Under the pieces are notes generated by a model. The model did no database searches. It had not been told where the DNA came from and saw only the letters and a list, made by a program, of their open reading frames with translations. Position numbers and translations under genes: made by a program. Below, piece after piece: positions 19,392-27,747 of a stretch of 64,000 nt of DNA. The first letter of the stretch is position 1; each line of letters opens with the position of its first letter. Location: the NCBI GenBank assembly GCA_944320845.1, contig CALUJA010000009.1, forward strand, positions 1 to 64,000. Reading direction: 5' to 3'. The stretch comes from an uncultured Phocaeicola sp. GTDB taxonomy: Bacteria; Bacteroidota; Bacteroidia; Bacteroidales; Bacteroidaceae.

Positions 19392-20528
19392 ATGAGCAAT
19401 ATTGAGATTAAAAAGGTTGAGACGAAACGGGAGTTGGACGATTTCGTGGCGTTTGCAGATAGATTATACGCAGATTGTCCGTATTATGTTCCGGATTTGC
19501 ATAGTGATGTTCGTGAAACATTTAATCCGCGGAAAAATCCCGGCTTGGAGTTTTCGGATATCCAACCTTTCATCGCCTACAATAAAAGGGGAAATGTAGT
19601 CGGGCGCATAGCAGGAATCATCAATCGCCGGGCCAATGAAAAGTGGCATACGCGGAATGTCCGGTTTGGCTTTATAGACTTTATTGACGATCCGGAAGTT
19701 TCTGCGGCTTTATTGGGGGCTGTGGAAGAATGGGGCAGGAAACAAGGCATGGACTGCATTCAAGGGCCGATGGGAATCTTTGATTTCGACAAGGAAGGTA
19801 TGTTGGTAGAAGATTTCGATCAGATGGGTTCAATGATTACCATATACAATTATCCCTACTATCCGGTGCACATGGAAGCTTTGGGCTATAGGAAAGAAGT
19901 CGATTGGGTGCAGATTCGCATCGATATACCTAAAGAGATTCCTCCCAAATATGCGAGGGTAGCGAATTTGTCTGAGGAGCTGTTCGGGCTTCGCGTCCGC
20001 AAACTGAGCAATGAGGATGTTTATAAAAAAGGATATGGCAGGAAGGTTTTCCAGTTATTGAACGAAGCCTATTCTCCTTTGTTCGGCTACACAGAGATGT
20101 CTGACCGGCAGATAGATTCGTATGTGAAGCGGTATTTCCCTCTGATAGATAAGCCGATGCTCCCCATTATAGAGAATGAAAAAGGGGAATTGATAGGAGT
20201 CGCGATTACGATGGGTAGCTTGTCGCATGCACTGCGCAAGGCAAAAGGGACGCTTTTCCCCTTCGGATGGTATCATTTGCTTCGGGCTTTGAAGTGGAAA
20301 CACGAGGATAAGGCCGAGTTGCTGCTGATTGCGGTTCGGCCGGATTATCAGGGACTGGGGGTAAACGCCCTGTTCTTTAATGATTTGATACCTATATATA
20401 ATAAATGTGATTACAAGTGGGCGGAGACGGGGCCGCAGCTGGAAAGTAATATGAAGGAATTATCGCAGTGGAAGCCTTTGCATCCAACTTTTGTAAAGAG
20501 AAGGCGCTGCTATAAAAAGAACTTATAA
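19392..20528 (+). CDS. GNAT-fold acyltransferase-like protein, first gene of the lipid/polyene-type operon
   Basis: A 378-residue cytosolic protein with an extended N-terminal region (YPYYPVHMEALGY, residues about 155-167) and a C-terminal GNAT-like section with the acyl-CoA-loop pattern RPDYQGLGVNALFF followed by GPQLESN. Proteins of this size and pattern in Bacteroidetes are annotated only as GNAT-like or hypothetical. Its place at the head of a ketosynthase/ACP gene run suggests it may transfer an acyl chain from ACP to an amine or alcohol; this is inference. It ends 13 bp before the ketosynthase gene. Confidence 0.7.
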   Translation: MSNIEIKKVETKRELDDFVAFADRLYADCPYYVPDLHSDVRETFNPRKNPGLEFSDIQPFIAYNKRGNVVGRIAGIINRRANEKWHTRNVRFGFIDFIDDPEVSAALLGAVEEWGRKQGMDCIQGPMGIFDFDKEGMLVEDFDQMGSMITIYNYPYYPVHMEALGYRKEVDWVQIRIDIPKEIPPKYARVANLSEELFGLRVRKLSNEDVYKKGYGRKVFQLLNEAYSPLFGYTEMSDRQIDSYVKRYFPLIDKPMLPIIENEKGELIGVAITMGSLSHALRKAKGTLFPFGWYHLLRALKWKHEDKAELLLIAVRPDYQGLGVNALFFNDLIPIYNKCDYKWAETGPQLESNMKELSQWKPLHPTFVKRRRCYKKNL

Positions 20529-20541
20529 AAAGGAGAAAACT

Positions 20542-21762
20542 ATGGAGAAAAGAGTAGTGATAACAGGCATGGGAATCTGGTCGTGTCTGGGTAAAACGCT
20601 TGATGAGGTACGTGATTCGCTGTATACGGGCAAGAGCGGCATCGTTTTTAGTCAGGAGCGTAAGGATGCCGGATTCCGTTCTGCATTGTGTGCCCATATC
20701 GAACATCCCGATTTGAAGCCGTTCATATCACGCAATCTGAGGCAGTTTATGCCGGAAGAAGCTCAATATGCTTATATGGCTACGCGGTCGGCGCTCGAAC
20801 ACGCCAGACTGGACCAGGATTATATCGACAGTCATGAGGTAGGAATTATATATGGCAACGATTCGGTGGCCGAAGCAACCATGCAGGCTCTTGACAAATT
20901 CAGGGATTTCAAGGACACTTCGGCCTGTGGGAGCGGAGCTATTTTCCAGTCGATGAATTCAACGGTGACGATGAATCTGGCCTGCCTGTTCAAATTGCGG
21001 GGGATTAGCCTGACTGCATCAGCAGCATGTGCTTCCGGTTCCCAGGCAATCGGGTTGGGAGCTTTGCTTATTCGCAACGGATTGCAGGACTGTATCGTGT
21101 GCGGTGGTGCTCAAGAAGCCAACATGTATAGTGTGGCGGCATTCGACGGAATCCAGTCTTTCTCCGTTAGAGAGGACGAACCGACGAAAGCGAGCCGTCC
21201 GTTTGACCGGAATCGCGATGGATTAGTTCCCGGAGGCGGCGCTGCAACGGTGATATTGGAAAGCTATGAGCATGCGGTGAAAAGGGGAGCTCCGATTTTG
21301 GCCGAAATCATAAGCTGGGGATTCTCAAGCAACGGCGACCATATATCAACGCCAAACGTGGCCGGGCCTGCCCGTTCGTTGGAATTGTGCCTGTCAAACA
21401 GTGGCATTAAGGCGGAAGACATCGGTTATATCAATGCCCACGCCACTTCTACACGCATCGGCGACAGCCGTGAAGCTTTGGCCATCGCAGAAATCTTTGG
21501 AGAAACCAAGGTGCCGGTTACTTCAACGAAGAGCCAGACCGGACATGAAATGTGGATGGCCGGAGCAAGTGAGATTATTTATTCCACCCTGATGATGAAA
21601 AACGGCTTCATTGCCGGCAACATCAACTTTGAAAATCCGGACGAGGATACGGCTTGCATAAATATCTTGCCGGAAACCCGCGAGATACACTTTGATACGT
21701 TTCTTTCGAATTCTTTCGGATTCGGAGGAACCAATTCAACTATTATCGTAAAGAATCTATAA
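20542..21762 (+). CDS. beta-ketoacyl-ACP synthase (KAS II / FabF-like)
   Basis: A 406-residue condensing enzyme. The Cys-His-His triad of elongating synthases is intact: Cys163 in ASAACASGSQAIG, His300 in INAHATST and His335 in STKSQTGHEMW, with the supporting Lys330. GGGAAT and the closing FGFGGTN are also family signatures. It would extend an acyl-ACP with malonyl-ACP. The neighbouring dedicated ACP, dehydratases and reductase suggest a separate pathway, not primary fatty-acid synthesis. It is the only ketosynthase here, and no chain-length-factor partner is present. Confidence 0.9.
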   Translation: MEKRVVITGMGIWSCLGKTLDEVRDSLYTGKSGIVFSQERKDAGFRSALCAHIEHPDLKPFISRNLRQFMPEEAQYAYMATRSALEHARLDQDYIDSHEVGIIYGNDSVAEATMQALDKFRDFKDTSACGSGAIFQSMNSTVTMNLACLFKLRGISLTASAACASGSQAIGLGALLIRNGLQDCIVCGGAQEANMYSVAAFDGIQSFSVREDEPTKASRPFDRNRDGLVPGGGAATVILESYEHAVKRGAPILAEIISWGFSSNGDHISTPNVAGPARSLELCLSNSGIKAEDIGYINAHATSTRIGDSREALAIAEIFGETKVPVTSTKSQTGHEMWMAGASEIIYSTLMMKNGFIAGNINFENPDEDTACINILPETREIHFDTFLSNSFGFGGTNSTIIVKNL

Positions 21763-21788
21763 TCTAATTTTTAATAAAACCATATTTT

Positions 21789-22034
21789 ATGACACGTGAA
21801 GAAATAGTAGAAAAAGTAAATTCCTTATTGTCGGAAGAATTTGAAGTGGAGGCAGAAGCATTTACTCCGGAAGCAAATGTGAAAGAGACACTGTCTCTGG
21901 ATAGCCTTAGTCTGGTAGATCTTGTTGCGATTATCCAGCAGACTTACAAGATTAAGATTCCTGTTTCAGACTTGCGGGAAATCAAGACATTCAATAATCT
22001 TTACGACTATATAGAGTCTCATTTGCCGGCATGA
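21789..22034 (+). CDS. acyl carrier protein dedicated to the operon
   Basis: An 81-residue ACP. The phosphopantetheine attachment site is Ser39 in LSLDSLSLVDLV, with the acidic helix II typical of carrier proteins. It sits between the ketosynthase and the first dehydratase. Its stop codon overlaps the next start (ATGA at 22031-22034), which indicates translational coupling. Confidence 0.92.
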   Translation: MTREEIVEKVNSLLSEEFEVEAEAFTPEANVKETLSLDSLSLVDLVAIIQQTYKIKIPVSDLREIKTFNNLYDYIESHLPA

Positions 22035-22462
22035 CAGGTATAGGTGAGGATATCACGGCGCTGATTCCGCAGCGTGCCCCGATTATAATGGTCGACAGAC
22101 TGGAGTCTGTGGAAGGCGACAAGGCGGTGACGAGCTTTATGGTCAGGCCTGACAATTATTTTGTCGGTGCGGAAGGACAGTCGCTTGCAGAAGCAGGCGT
22201 GATAGAACACATTGCTCAGTCGGCTTCTGCCTTTTCCGGCTACCGAGCGCGTATGGCAGGGGCGGCCGATGCTCCTGTGGGATATATTGGCGAGGTGAAG
22301 AATTTTCATTGTTTTCGCTGTCCCCGGGTGAATGAGGTCTTGCATACCACTATTACCATGGGGGCGGAGCTGGAGGGTATTACCATCATAAAGGGGGAGA
22401 CCTCGGTAGACGGTGAGATTATTGCCGATGTGCAGATGAAAATCTTTGTGAAGCCACAGTAA
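22031..22462 (+). CDS. hotdog-fold dehydratase-like protein (ApeP-like)
   Basis: A 143-residue hotdog protein. LIPQRAPIIMVDRL at 11-24 and GVIEHIAQSASAFSGYRAR (Glu59, His60) match the central helix of FabZ/ApeP-type 3-hydroxyacyl-ACP dehydratases. The FabZ catalytic HFPG loop is absent; the equivalent stretch reads NYFVG. Aryl-polyene ApeP proteins are similar in this respect, so it may be a partner or altered-specificity dehydratase. It overlaps the ACP gene by 4 bp. Confidence 0.75.
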   Translation: MTGIGEDITALIPQRAPIIMVDRLESVEGDKAVTSFMVRPDNYFVGAEGQSLAEAGVIEHIAQSASAFSGYRARMAGAADAPVGYIGEVKNFHCFRCPRVNEVLHTTITMGAELEGITIIKGETSVDGEIIADVQMKIFVKPQ

Positions 22463-22474
22463 ATATAATATGCC

Positions 22475-22843
22475 ATGTTGCTTGAGAACAGATATTATAG
22501 AATTATCGACAGGAAGGCAGAAGGGCAGGACACGGTGTTTCGTGTCGCCCTTTTGCCCGATTGTGACATTTATCAGGGGCATTTCCCCGGAAATCCCGTT
22601 TGTCCGGGCGTCTGCAATATTGAAACCGTCAAGGAATGCGTGGAAATCCTGACAGGAAAGAGGCTGTTTATCGGTTTTATAAGGCAGTGCCGTCTGACGG
22701 CGGTCGCTTCACCCGACATTTGTCCGTGGGTAAATGTCCGGATAAACTGCACTCCGGCCGAAGAAGGATTTGCCGTAACGGCGAAGATGTCGGACGACGA
22801 AAGGGTTTATATGGAATATAAAGGGGTGATGAAAGTGCTCTGA
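22475..22843 (+). CDS. FabZ-type 3-hydroxyacyl-ACP dehydratase (ApeI-like)
   Basis: A 122-residue hotdog protein with the classic active-site loop QGHFPGNPVCPGV (His36) and a helix glutamate at Glu50, so the His/Glu pair is present. It resembles the ApeI-type or short FabZ dehydratases. With the preceding gene it could form a heteromeric dehydratase: this subunit keeps the His loop while the other carries the long central helix with its own Glu-His. It starts 12 bp after its neighbour. Confidence 0.78.
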   Translation: MLLENRYYRIIDRKAEGQDTVFRVALLPDCDIYQGHFPGNPVCPGVCNIETVKECVEILTGKRLFIGFIRQCRLTAVASPDICPWVNVRINCTPAEEGFAVTAKMSDDERVYMEYKGVMKVL

Positions 22844-22873
22844 CCTTTTATGGTATGATTGAAATCTTGAAAG

Positions 22874-24352
22874 ATGAAGTATGACATAGTAGTTGTCGGG
22901 AGCGGTTTGGGAGGATTGGAGTGTGCCCATATCCTTTCGCGCTTTGGAAAAAGTGTGCTGGTGCTTGAAAAGGGGAGTCAGCCCGGCGGATGCATTCAGA
23001 GTTACCGGCGTGGCAGAATGCTTTTTGATACAGGCTTCCATTATGTGGGAGGATTGGGCGAAGGCCAGTCTCTGCATGCTGCGTTCAAATCACTGGGTCT
23101 GCTCCGCCTTCCGTGGGTGCAACTCGACAGAACATTTGACCGGGTGACGATTGGTGCGCATACTTTTTCTTTTCATCAAGGATATGATGTGTTTGTCGAA
23201 GCATTGGCGGCGGATTTTCCACAGGAGCTTGACGGACTGAAAAGTTATGCAAACTTGCTGCGGACGGTGGAAGAACATCAGCTGGATGTCTTGAATCCTT
23301 CTTTGTCAGAAACCCTTCTTCCCGCCGAACTGTTTGAAAAGTCGGCCTTCCAGTATCTGGAAGAGACTTTTCACGACGAGATGCTGATAAATGTACTTAG
23401 CGGAACTTCGCTGAAGATGGAGCTGCGCCGCGAATCGCTGCCGTTGTTTACTTTTTTGCACGGCAACAGCAGTTTTATAGAAAGCAGCTGGCGGTTGCAG
23501 GGAGACGGCTCCCTGATTGCCGCTTCATTGGCAAACGATATTCAGGCTTATGGAGGAAAGGTGGTTTGCCATGCGGAAGTGCAGGAATTGGTAGAGAAAG
23601 ACGGGCGGCTGGTGCAGGCAATCTGTGCAGACGGAACGGTCTATGAGGGAGATTTGTTCATAAGCGATGTTCATCCGGCCGTAACCTGCAGCTGGATAAA
23701 GCAGAGCCAGAAGCTGCGGAAGGCCTATCGGACTCGGGTTTCTGGTCAGGAAAATACGTTTGGAATGCTTACGGTTTCGCTGGTCATGAAGCCGCAAACC
23801 CTGAAGTACTTCAATTATAACCGGTATGTTTACCGGCATCCCGATGTGTGGACTTTTTATCAGAAAGACGGCCCGGTGGGAGGAATCCTGATGGCTTGCC
23901 GGATGCCGGAAGACGGAGAATACGTTCGGCAGGTGGATTTGCTTACTCCGATGAGGTGGAGTGAATGCGAACCGTGGAGCGATACAAGGGTCGGACGCCG
24001 GGGGGATGCTTACAAAGAGATGAAAGAGCGCCGTGCCGACGAATGCATTGCACTGGCCGAAACGGTCGTTCCATGCTTTCGGGAGATGATTTCGGCGCGC
24101 TATGTCAGTACTCCGCTTACTTATCGCGACTACACTTCCACGCCTCAAGGCTCGGCTTATGGCATGCGGAAAGATTTCAGGAATCCGATGCAGACCGTTC
24201 TTTCTCCGCGTACGCCGATTCCCAACCTGTATCTAACCGGACAGAATCTGGTGTTGCACGGGCTGCACGGCGTAACGATGACCTCACTTTTTACCTGTGC
24301 GGAGATTGTTGGGAAAGAGCGGATATGGAACATGCTTAGGGACGAAGCGTAG
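22874..24352 (+). CDS. FAD-dependent oxidoreductase, phytoene-desaturase / retinol-saturase family
   Basis: A 492-residue flavoprotein. The N-terminal dinucleotide fold VVVGSGLGGLECA is followed by the ribose-binding Glu (LVLEKGSQPGG). The C-terminal NLYLTGQNLVLHGLHGVTM is the FAD-closing motif shared by CrtI, CrtISO and retinol saturase. Such enzymes desaturate, isomerise or saturate conjugated double bonds. In an operon that can build acyl or polyene chains it would be a tailoring enzyme; there are no carotenoid genes nearby. The gap of 131 bp to the next gene contains two hairpins. Confidence 0.82.
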   Translation: MKYDIVVVGSGLGGLECAHILSRFGKSVLVLEKGSQPGGCIQSYRRGRMLFDTGFHYVGGLGEGQSLHAAFKSLGLLRLPWVQLDRTFDRVTIGAHTFSFHQGYDVFVEALAADFPQELDGLKSYANLLRTVEEHQLDVLNPSLSETLLPAELFEKSAFQYLEETFHDEMLINVLSGTSLKMELRRESLPLFTFLHGNSSFIESSWRLQGDGSLIAASLANDIQAYGGKVVCHAEVQELVEKDGRLVQAICADGTVYEGDLFISDVHPAVTCSWIKQSQKLRKAYRTRVSGQENTFGMLTVSLVMKPQTLKYFNYNRYVYRHPDVWTFYQKDGPVGGILMACRMPEDGEYVRQVDLLTPMRWSECEPWSDTRVGRRGDAYKEMKERRADECIALAETVVPCFREMISARYVSTPLTYRDYTSTPQGSAYGMRKDFRNPMQTVLSPRTPIPNLYLTGQNLVLHGLHGVTMTSLFTCAEIVGKERIWNMLRDEA

Positions 24353-24366
24353 CGGGACTTTCTGAC

Positions 24367-24429
24367 GCAGAATATGCTTCTGCAAAAAAACGGTATCATG
24401 CGGATGAAAATCAGTTTCCGACCGCATGA
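24367..24429 (+). other. two hairpins in the intra-operon gap
   Basis: A 6-bp stem (24367-24372 with 24378-24383) is followed by seven A, and an 8-bp stem (24396-24403 with 24422-24429) is not followed by T. They may stabilise or process the mRNA; they do not look like a terminator on the plus strand. Confidence 0.35.
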
Positions 24430-24483
24430 CACCGCCGGAAACAAGGATATAACGAAATGGATTAAATCAGTAAGAAAAAAGAA

Positions 24484-25218
24484 ATGACGATGAAATATGC
24501 ATTGGTTACAGGCGGAAGCCGCGGCATAGGCCGTGCTGTCTGCGTAAGGCTTGCCCAATCAGGCTATCAGATTCTTGTAAATTATGTTCGCAATGCGGAA
24601 GAAGCCCGGAAGACTCTTGAGCTGGTGAGAGAAGCCGGTCAGGACGGAGAGCTTCTGCAGTTTGATGTGAGTGACCGGATGCAGACATGCAGGGCGCTTG
24701 AAGCGTGGGAAAAAAATCATCCCGATGAATATATCGAGGTTTTGGTGAACAATGCCGGCATACGCCGTGACAATATCATGGCCTTGATGCCTGAAGACGA
24801 CTGGACACAAGTGGTAGACACTACGCTCAAAGGGTTTTATAACGTTACGCAGCCGCTTTTGCAGGCGATGATGTTTCACAAATTCGGGCGCATAGTCAGT
24901 CTGGCCAGTGTGAGCGGCATCAAAGGCATGCCGGGACAGACAAACTATTCTGCTGCCAAAGGGGGACTCATTGCTGCCACCAAGGCTCTGGCGCTGGAGG
25001 TTGCGCGCAAAAATGTGACGGTCAATGCCGTCGCTCCCGGTTTCATCAAGACCGACATGGTGGAAGGACTTGACGAAGCTGCATTGAAAAAGACAATCCC
25101 GGCCAACCGCTTCGGCACGCCGGAAGAAGTGGCCGAGCTTGTAGCCTTTCTGGTCTCGCCGCATGCGGGCTACATTACGGGCGATGTGATTTCAATCAAC
25201 GGCGGACTGTATACTTGA
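24484..25218 (+). CDS. 3-oxoacyl-ACP reductase (FabG / ApeQ-like SDR)
   Basis: A 244-residue classical short-chain dehydrogenase. The NADP-binding TGGSRGIG (9-16), NNAG (89-92) and the catalytic Ser142, Tyr155, Lys159 (YSAAK) are all present. The product would be the 3-hydroxyacyl-ACP that the two adjacent dehydratases act on. The ATG two codons later (24490) is an alternative start. Confidence 0.9.
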   Translation: MTMKYALVTGGSRGIGRAVCVRLAQSGYQILVNYVRNAEEARKTLELVREAGQDGELLQFDVSDRMQTCRALEAWEKNHPDEYIEVLVNNAGIRRDNIMALMPEDDWTQVVDTTLKGFYNVTQPLLQAMMFHKFGRIVSLASVSGIKGMPGQTNYSAAKGGLIAATKALALEVARKNVTVNAVAPGFIKTDMVEGLDEAALKKTIPANRFGTPEEVAELVAFLVSPHAGYITGDVISINGGLYT

Positions 25219-25240
25219 TGCGGCATAAATTCAGTCAGGA

Positions 25241-25675
25241 ATGGAAGAACTAAAGGACATCTGCCGCGTACAGGTAAGATTCAGCGAGATAGACTCGATG
25301 CGGAGGGTATGGCACGGCTCTTATGTCACGTATCTGGAAGACGGACGCGAGTCGTTCGGGCGCCATTATCCGGGCATAGGGTATGCCGACATGCAGCGTT
25401 CGGGCATTTATGCCCCGATATATGACATTCATATAAAGTATTACGCCCCGCTTGCCATAAATGATGTGGCCGTTATCCATACTTCTTATGTCTACAGACT
25501 GGGGGCAAGACTTGATTATCATTATAAGATATACCGGGAAAGCGACGGCGTTTTGTGTGCCGAAGGGGAGACCGTGCAGCTTTTCATCGATGCCGACGGC
25601 GAGCTGATGGTGGACAAGCCCGATTATTATAAGGAATGGCAGGGCAGATATCTGCATCCGGCCGAAAAACTATAA
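25241..25675 (+). CDS. acyl-CoA/ACP thioesterase, 4-hydroxybenzoyl-CoA thioesterase family
   Basis: A 144-residue hotdog thioesterase. The 4HBT-I pattern is clear: EIDSMRRVWHGSYVTYLEDGRESF with Asp18 and His25. Similar enzymes (ApeH-type) occur in aryl-polyene clusters. It could release or proofread ACP-bound intermediates. It begins 22 bp after the reductase and ends 9 bp before the flippase-like gene. Confidence 0.85.
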   Translation: MEELKDICRVQVRFSEIDSMRRVWHGSYVTYLEDGRESFGRHYPGIGYADMQRSGIYAPIYDIHIKYYAPLAINDVAVIHTSYVYRLGARLDYHYKIYRESDGVLCAEGETVQLFIDADGELMVDKPDYYKEWQGRYLHPAEKL

Positions 25676-25684
25676 GAACGAATT

Positions 25685-26725
25685 ATGCGGAAATCTCTGA
25701 ACAACCTGTTTTTTATCGTAGGTCTTGCGGCTGTCGTCATCATGTTTTTCACGTTTGATGTCAGCTTTGCCGAGCTATGGGGATATATAACGAAAGCCGG
25801 ATACTGGCTGGTGGCTATTCTGGCACTGTGGGGGCTGCTGTATGTCATGAACGCCTGCACCTGGAGAGTCATCATCAAGGGAAGCGGCCCCTGCAAGATT
25901 GATTTTGCCAGCCTGCTGAAAATTACCATATCAGGATTCGCCCTCAATTATGCCACGCCGGTAGGTCTGTTGGGCGGCGAACCTTACAAGATAATGGAAA
26001 TGTCAAAATATATCGGAGTGCGTCGGGCCACATCTTCTGTCGTGCTTTTTGCCATGATGCATATATTCAGCCATTTCTGGTTTTGGGTGACGGGCATCGT
26101 TACATACCTTATACTTGCCGTAACAGGCGACCTTCCCTTTAATGCGGGTATAGGAATCATCCTGTTTCTCATTGCCCTTTTCTGCTGGGGTGGTATCTAT
26201 CTTTTCGTGAAGGGCTATAAAAACGGCATGGTGGTAAAGCTGATTCACTTTATCGGCAAGTTGCCGGGACTGCATAAATGGGGAAAACGCTTCGAAGAAA
26301 ACCATCTGGCCGACCTTAAGAAAATAGACGAGCAGATTTCGGAGCTGCAGGGACAGAACAAGCGTTCGTTTTTCGGAAGTTTTTTTCTGGAATATGTCGG
26401 ACGCCTGCTGCAGAGTTTTGAGATTTTCTTCATGTTGCTGCTGTTTGACATCAATGGCGGAGGAGGGGTTGACGGGTATATACTGACTTTTTTGCACTCG
26501 TTTCTTATACTTGCCTTCACTTCACTCTTCGCGAATCTGCTTGGCTTCATGCCGCTGCAATTAGGCGGAAGGGAAGGAGGCTTTGCCATGTCTGTCGCTC
26601 AGATGGGCATGACAGGCGATGTAGGTATGTTTGTCAGCATCATCTGCAGGGTGCGCGAATTGTTTTGGACTTCTGTCGGCTTGCTTTTGATGAAGGTAGG
26701 CGGACGGAAGGGCAGTGATGAATAA
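25685..26725 (+). CDS. flippase-like membrane protein, lysylphosphatidylglycerol-synthase TM family (UPF0104)
   Basis: A 346-residue integral membrane protein with about eight helices. It shows the LPG_synthase_TM / UPF0104 pattern: NLLGFMPLQLGGREGGFAM near the end and ISGFALNYATPVGLLGGEPYK around residues 82-102. MprF-type relatives flip aminoacyl-lipids, and other members are thought to move lipid-linked products. In this operon it is a good candidate to move the finished lipid across the inner membrane (inference). Confidence 0.82.
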   Translation: MRKSLNNLFFIVGLAAVVIMFFTFDVSFAELWGYITKAGYWLVAILALWGLLYVMNACTWRVIIKGSGPCKIDFASLLKITISGFALNYATPVGLLGGEPYKIMEMSKYIGVRRATSSVVLFAMMHIFSHFWFWVTGIVTYLILAVTGDLPFNAGIGIILFLIALFCWGGIYLFVKGYKNGMVVKLIHFIGKLPGLHKWGKRFEENHLADLKKIDEQISELQGQNKRSFFGSFFLEYVGRLLQSFEIFFMLLLFDINGGGGVDGYILTFLHSFLILAFTSLFANLLGFMPLQLGGREGGFAMSVAQMGMTGDVGMFVSIICRVRELFWTSVGLLLMKVGGRKGSDE

Positions 26726-26739
26726 AATTTTATAAAGAT

Positions 26740-27723
26740 ATGGCAAAAACGAATATTGAATCAACGTATAAGTCTACCGATACCGAAGAATGGCTTGATA
26801 GGGTGTGGACGCGTCCTATCGGCTATTGGTGGGCGCTTTTGTTCCGTCGTCTGGGCGTTCATCCCAACGCCGTAACCGTGTTGTCTATGATTATCGGGGC
26901 AGGCTCTTCCTTGTTTTTCGCCCACGGCTCCTACCGGACGGAAGGTTCGTATGGACTGTGGATGAATATCATAGCGGTGCTGCTGCTGGCCTGGGCCAAC
27001 TTTTATGACAGTGCCGACGGACAGCTGGCCCGTATGACGGGGCAGAAGACCCGTCTTGGCCGTATACTCGACGGGGCGGCAAGTGAAGTATGGTTCATTC
27101 CCATTTACATAGCGCTGGTTTACCGGTTCTACATTCATCACGGTCTGGAGTTTCAGGTGATGGGTATTGAGGATAATGTGCGGAACACTTGGATTGTTAC
27201 CTTGTTGCTGTTTGCTATGGTATTATACTCAGGCTTTGTCTGCCACAGTCATCAGTGCGGCATGGCCGATTACTATCGGCAAATTCATCTTTACTTCCTG
27301 AAAGGAGAGGCGGGCAGCGAGCTTGACACTTCCGTGCAGCAGCAGAAAATCTATGAGCAGACTCCGTGGAAGGGAAACTTTCTTTGGAAACTGTTTTTGA
27401 AAAACTATATCGGCTATACGAGAAGGCAGGAAAGGCAGACGCCCAACTTTCAGAACCTGATGAGGAAGCTGGGCGAAAAATATGGAGATATGGAGCATAT
27501 TCCGCAAGACTTCCGGATGAAATTCCGTATGCATTCGTTGCCGATGATGAAATGGACGAATATCCTGACATTTAATACCCGTGCCATTGTGCTTTATGCG
27601 GTTTGTCTGGTTGATTTGCCTTGGGTTTACTTTTTCTTCGAGGTATTCATCATGACAGCCATATGCCGTTATATGCGCTTCAAGCATGAGCGGTTTTGTA
27701 AAGACTTGTGCAATCAGTTGTGA
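26740..27723 (+). CDS. CDP-alcohol phosphatidyltransferase-like membrane protein with an altered motif
   Basis: A 327-residue membrane protein of the CDP-alcohol phosphotransferase fold. The motif D-x2-DG-x2-AR-x8-G-x3-D-x3-D is seen as DSADGQLAR...GRILDGAAS: the first three aspartates, the Gly and the Ala-Arg pair are present, but the last aspartate (the proposed catalytic base) is Ser, followed by Glu. The C-terminal half has an unusual charged insert (KGEAGSELDTSVQQQK). It would attach a polar head group to a CDP-activated lipid, or the fold may be reused. It lies 14 bp after the flippase-like gene. Confidence 0.75.
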   Translation: MAKTNIESTYKSTDTEEWLDRVWTRPIGYWWALLFRRLGVHPNAVTVLSMIIGAGSSLFFAHGSYRTEGSYGLWMNIIAVLLLAWANFYDSADGQLARMTGQKTRLGRILDGAASEVWFIPIYIALVYRFYIHHGLEFQVMGIEDNVRNTWIVTLLLFAMVLYSGFVCHSHQCGMADYYRQIHLYFLKGEAGSELDTSVQQQKIYEQTPWKGNFLWKLFLKNYIGYTRRQERQTPNFQNLMRKLGEKYGDMEHIPQDFRMKFRMHSLPMMKWTNILTFNTRAIVLYAVCLVDLPWVYFFFEVFIMTAICRYMRFKHERFCKDLCNQL

Positions 27724-27747
27724 TTATATAGTAAAAAAGAAATCTGA

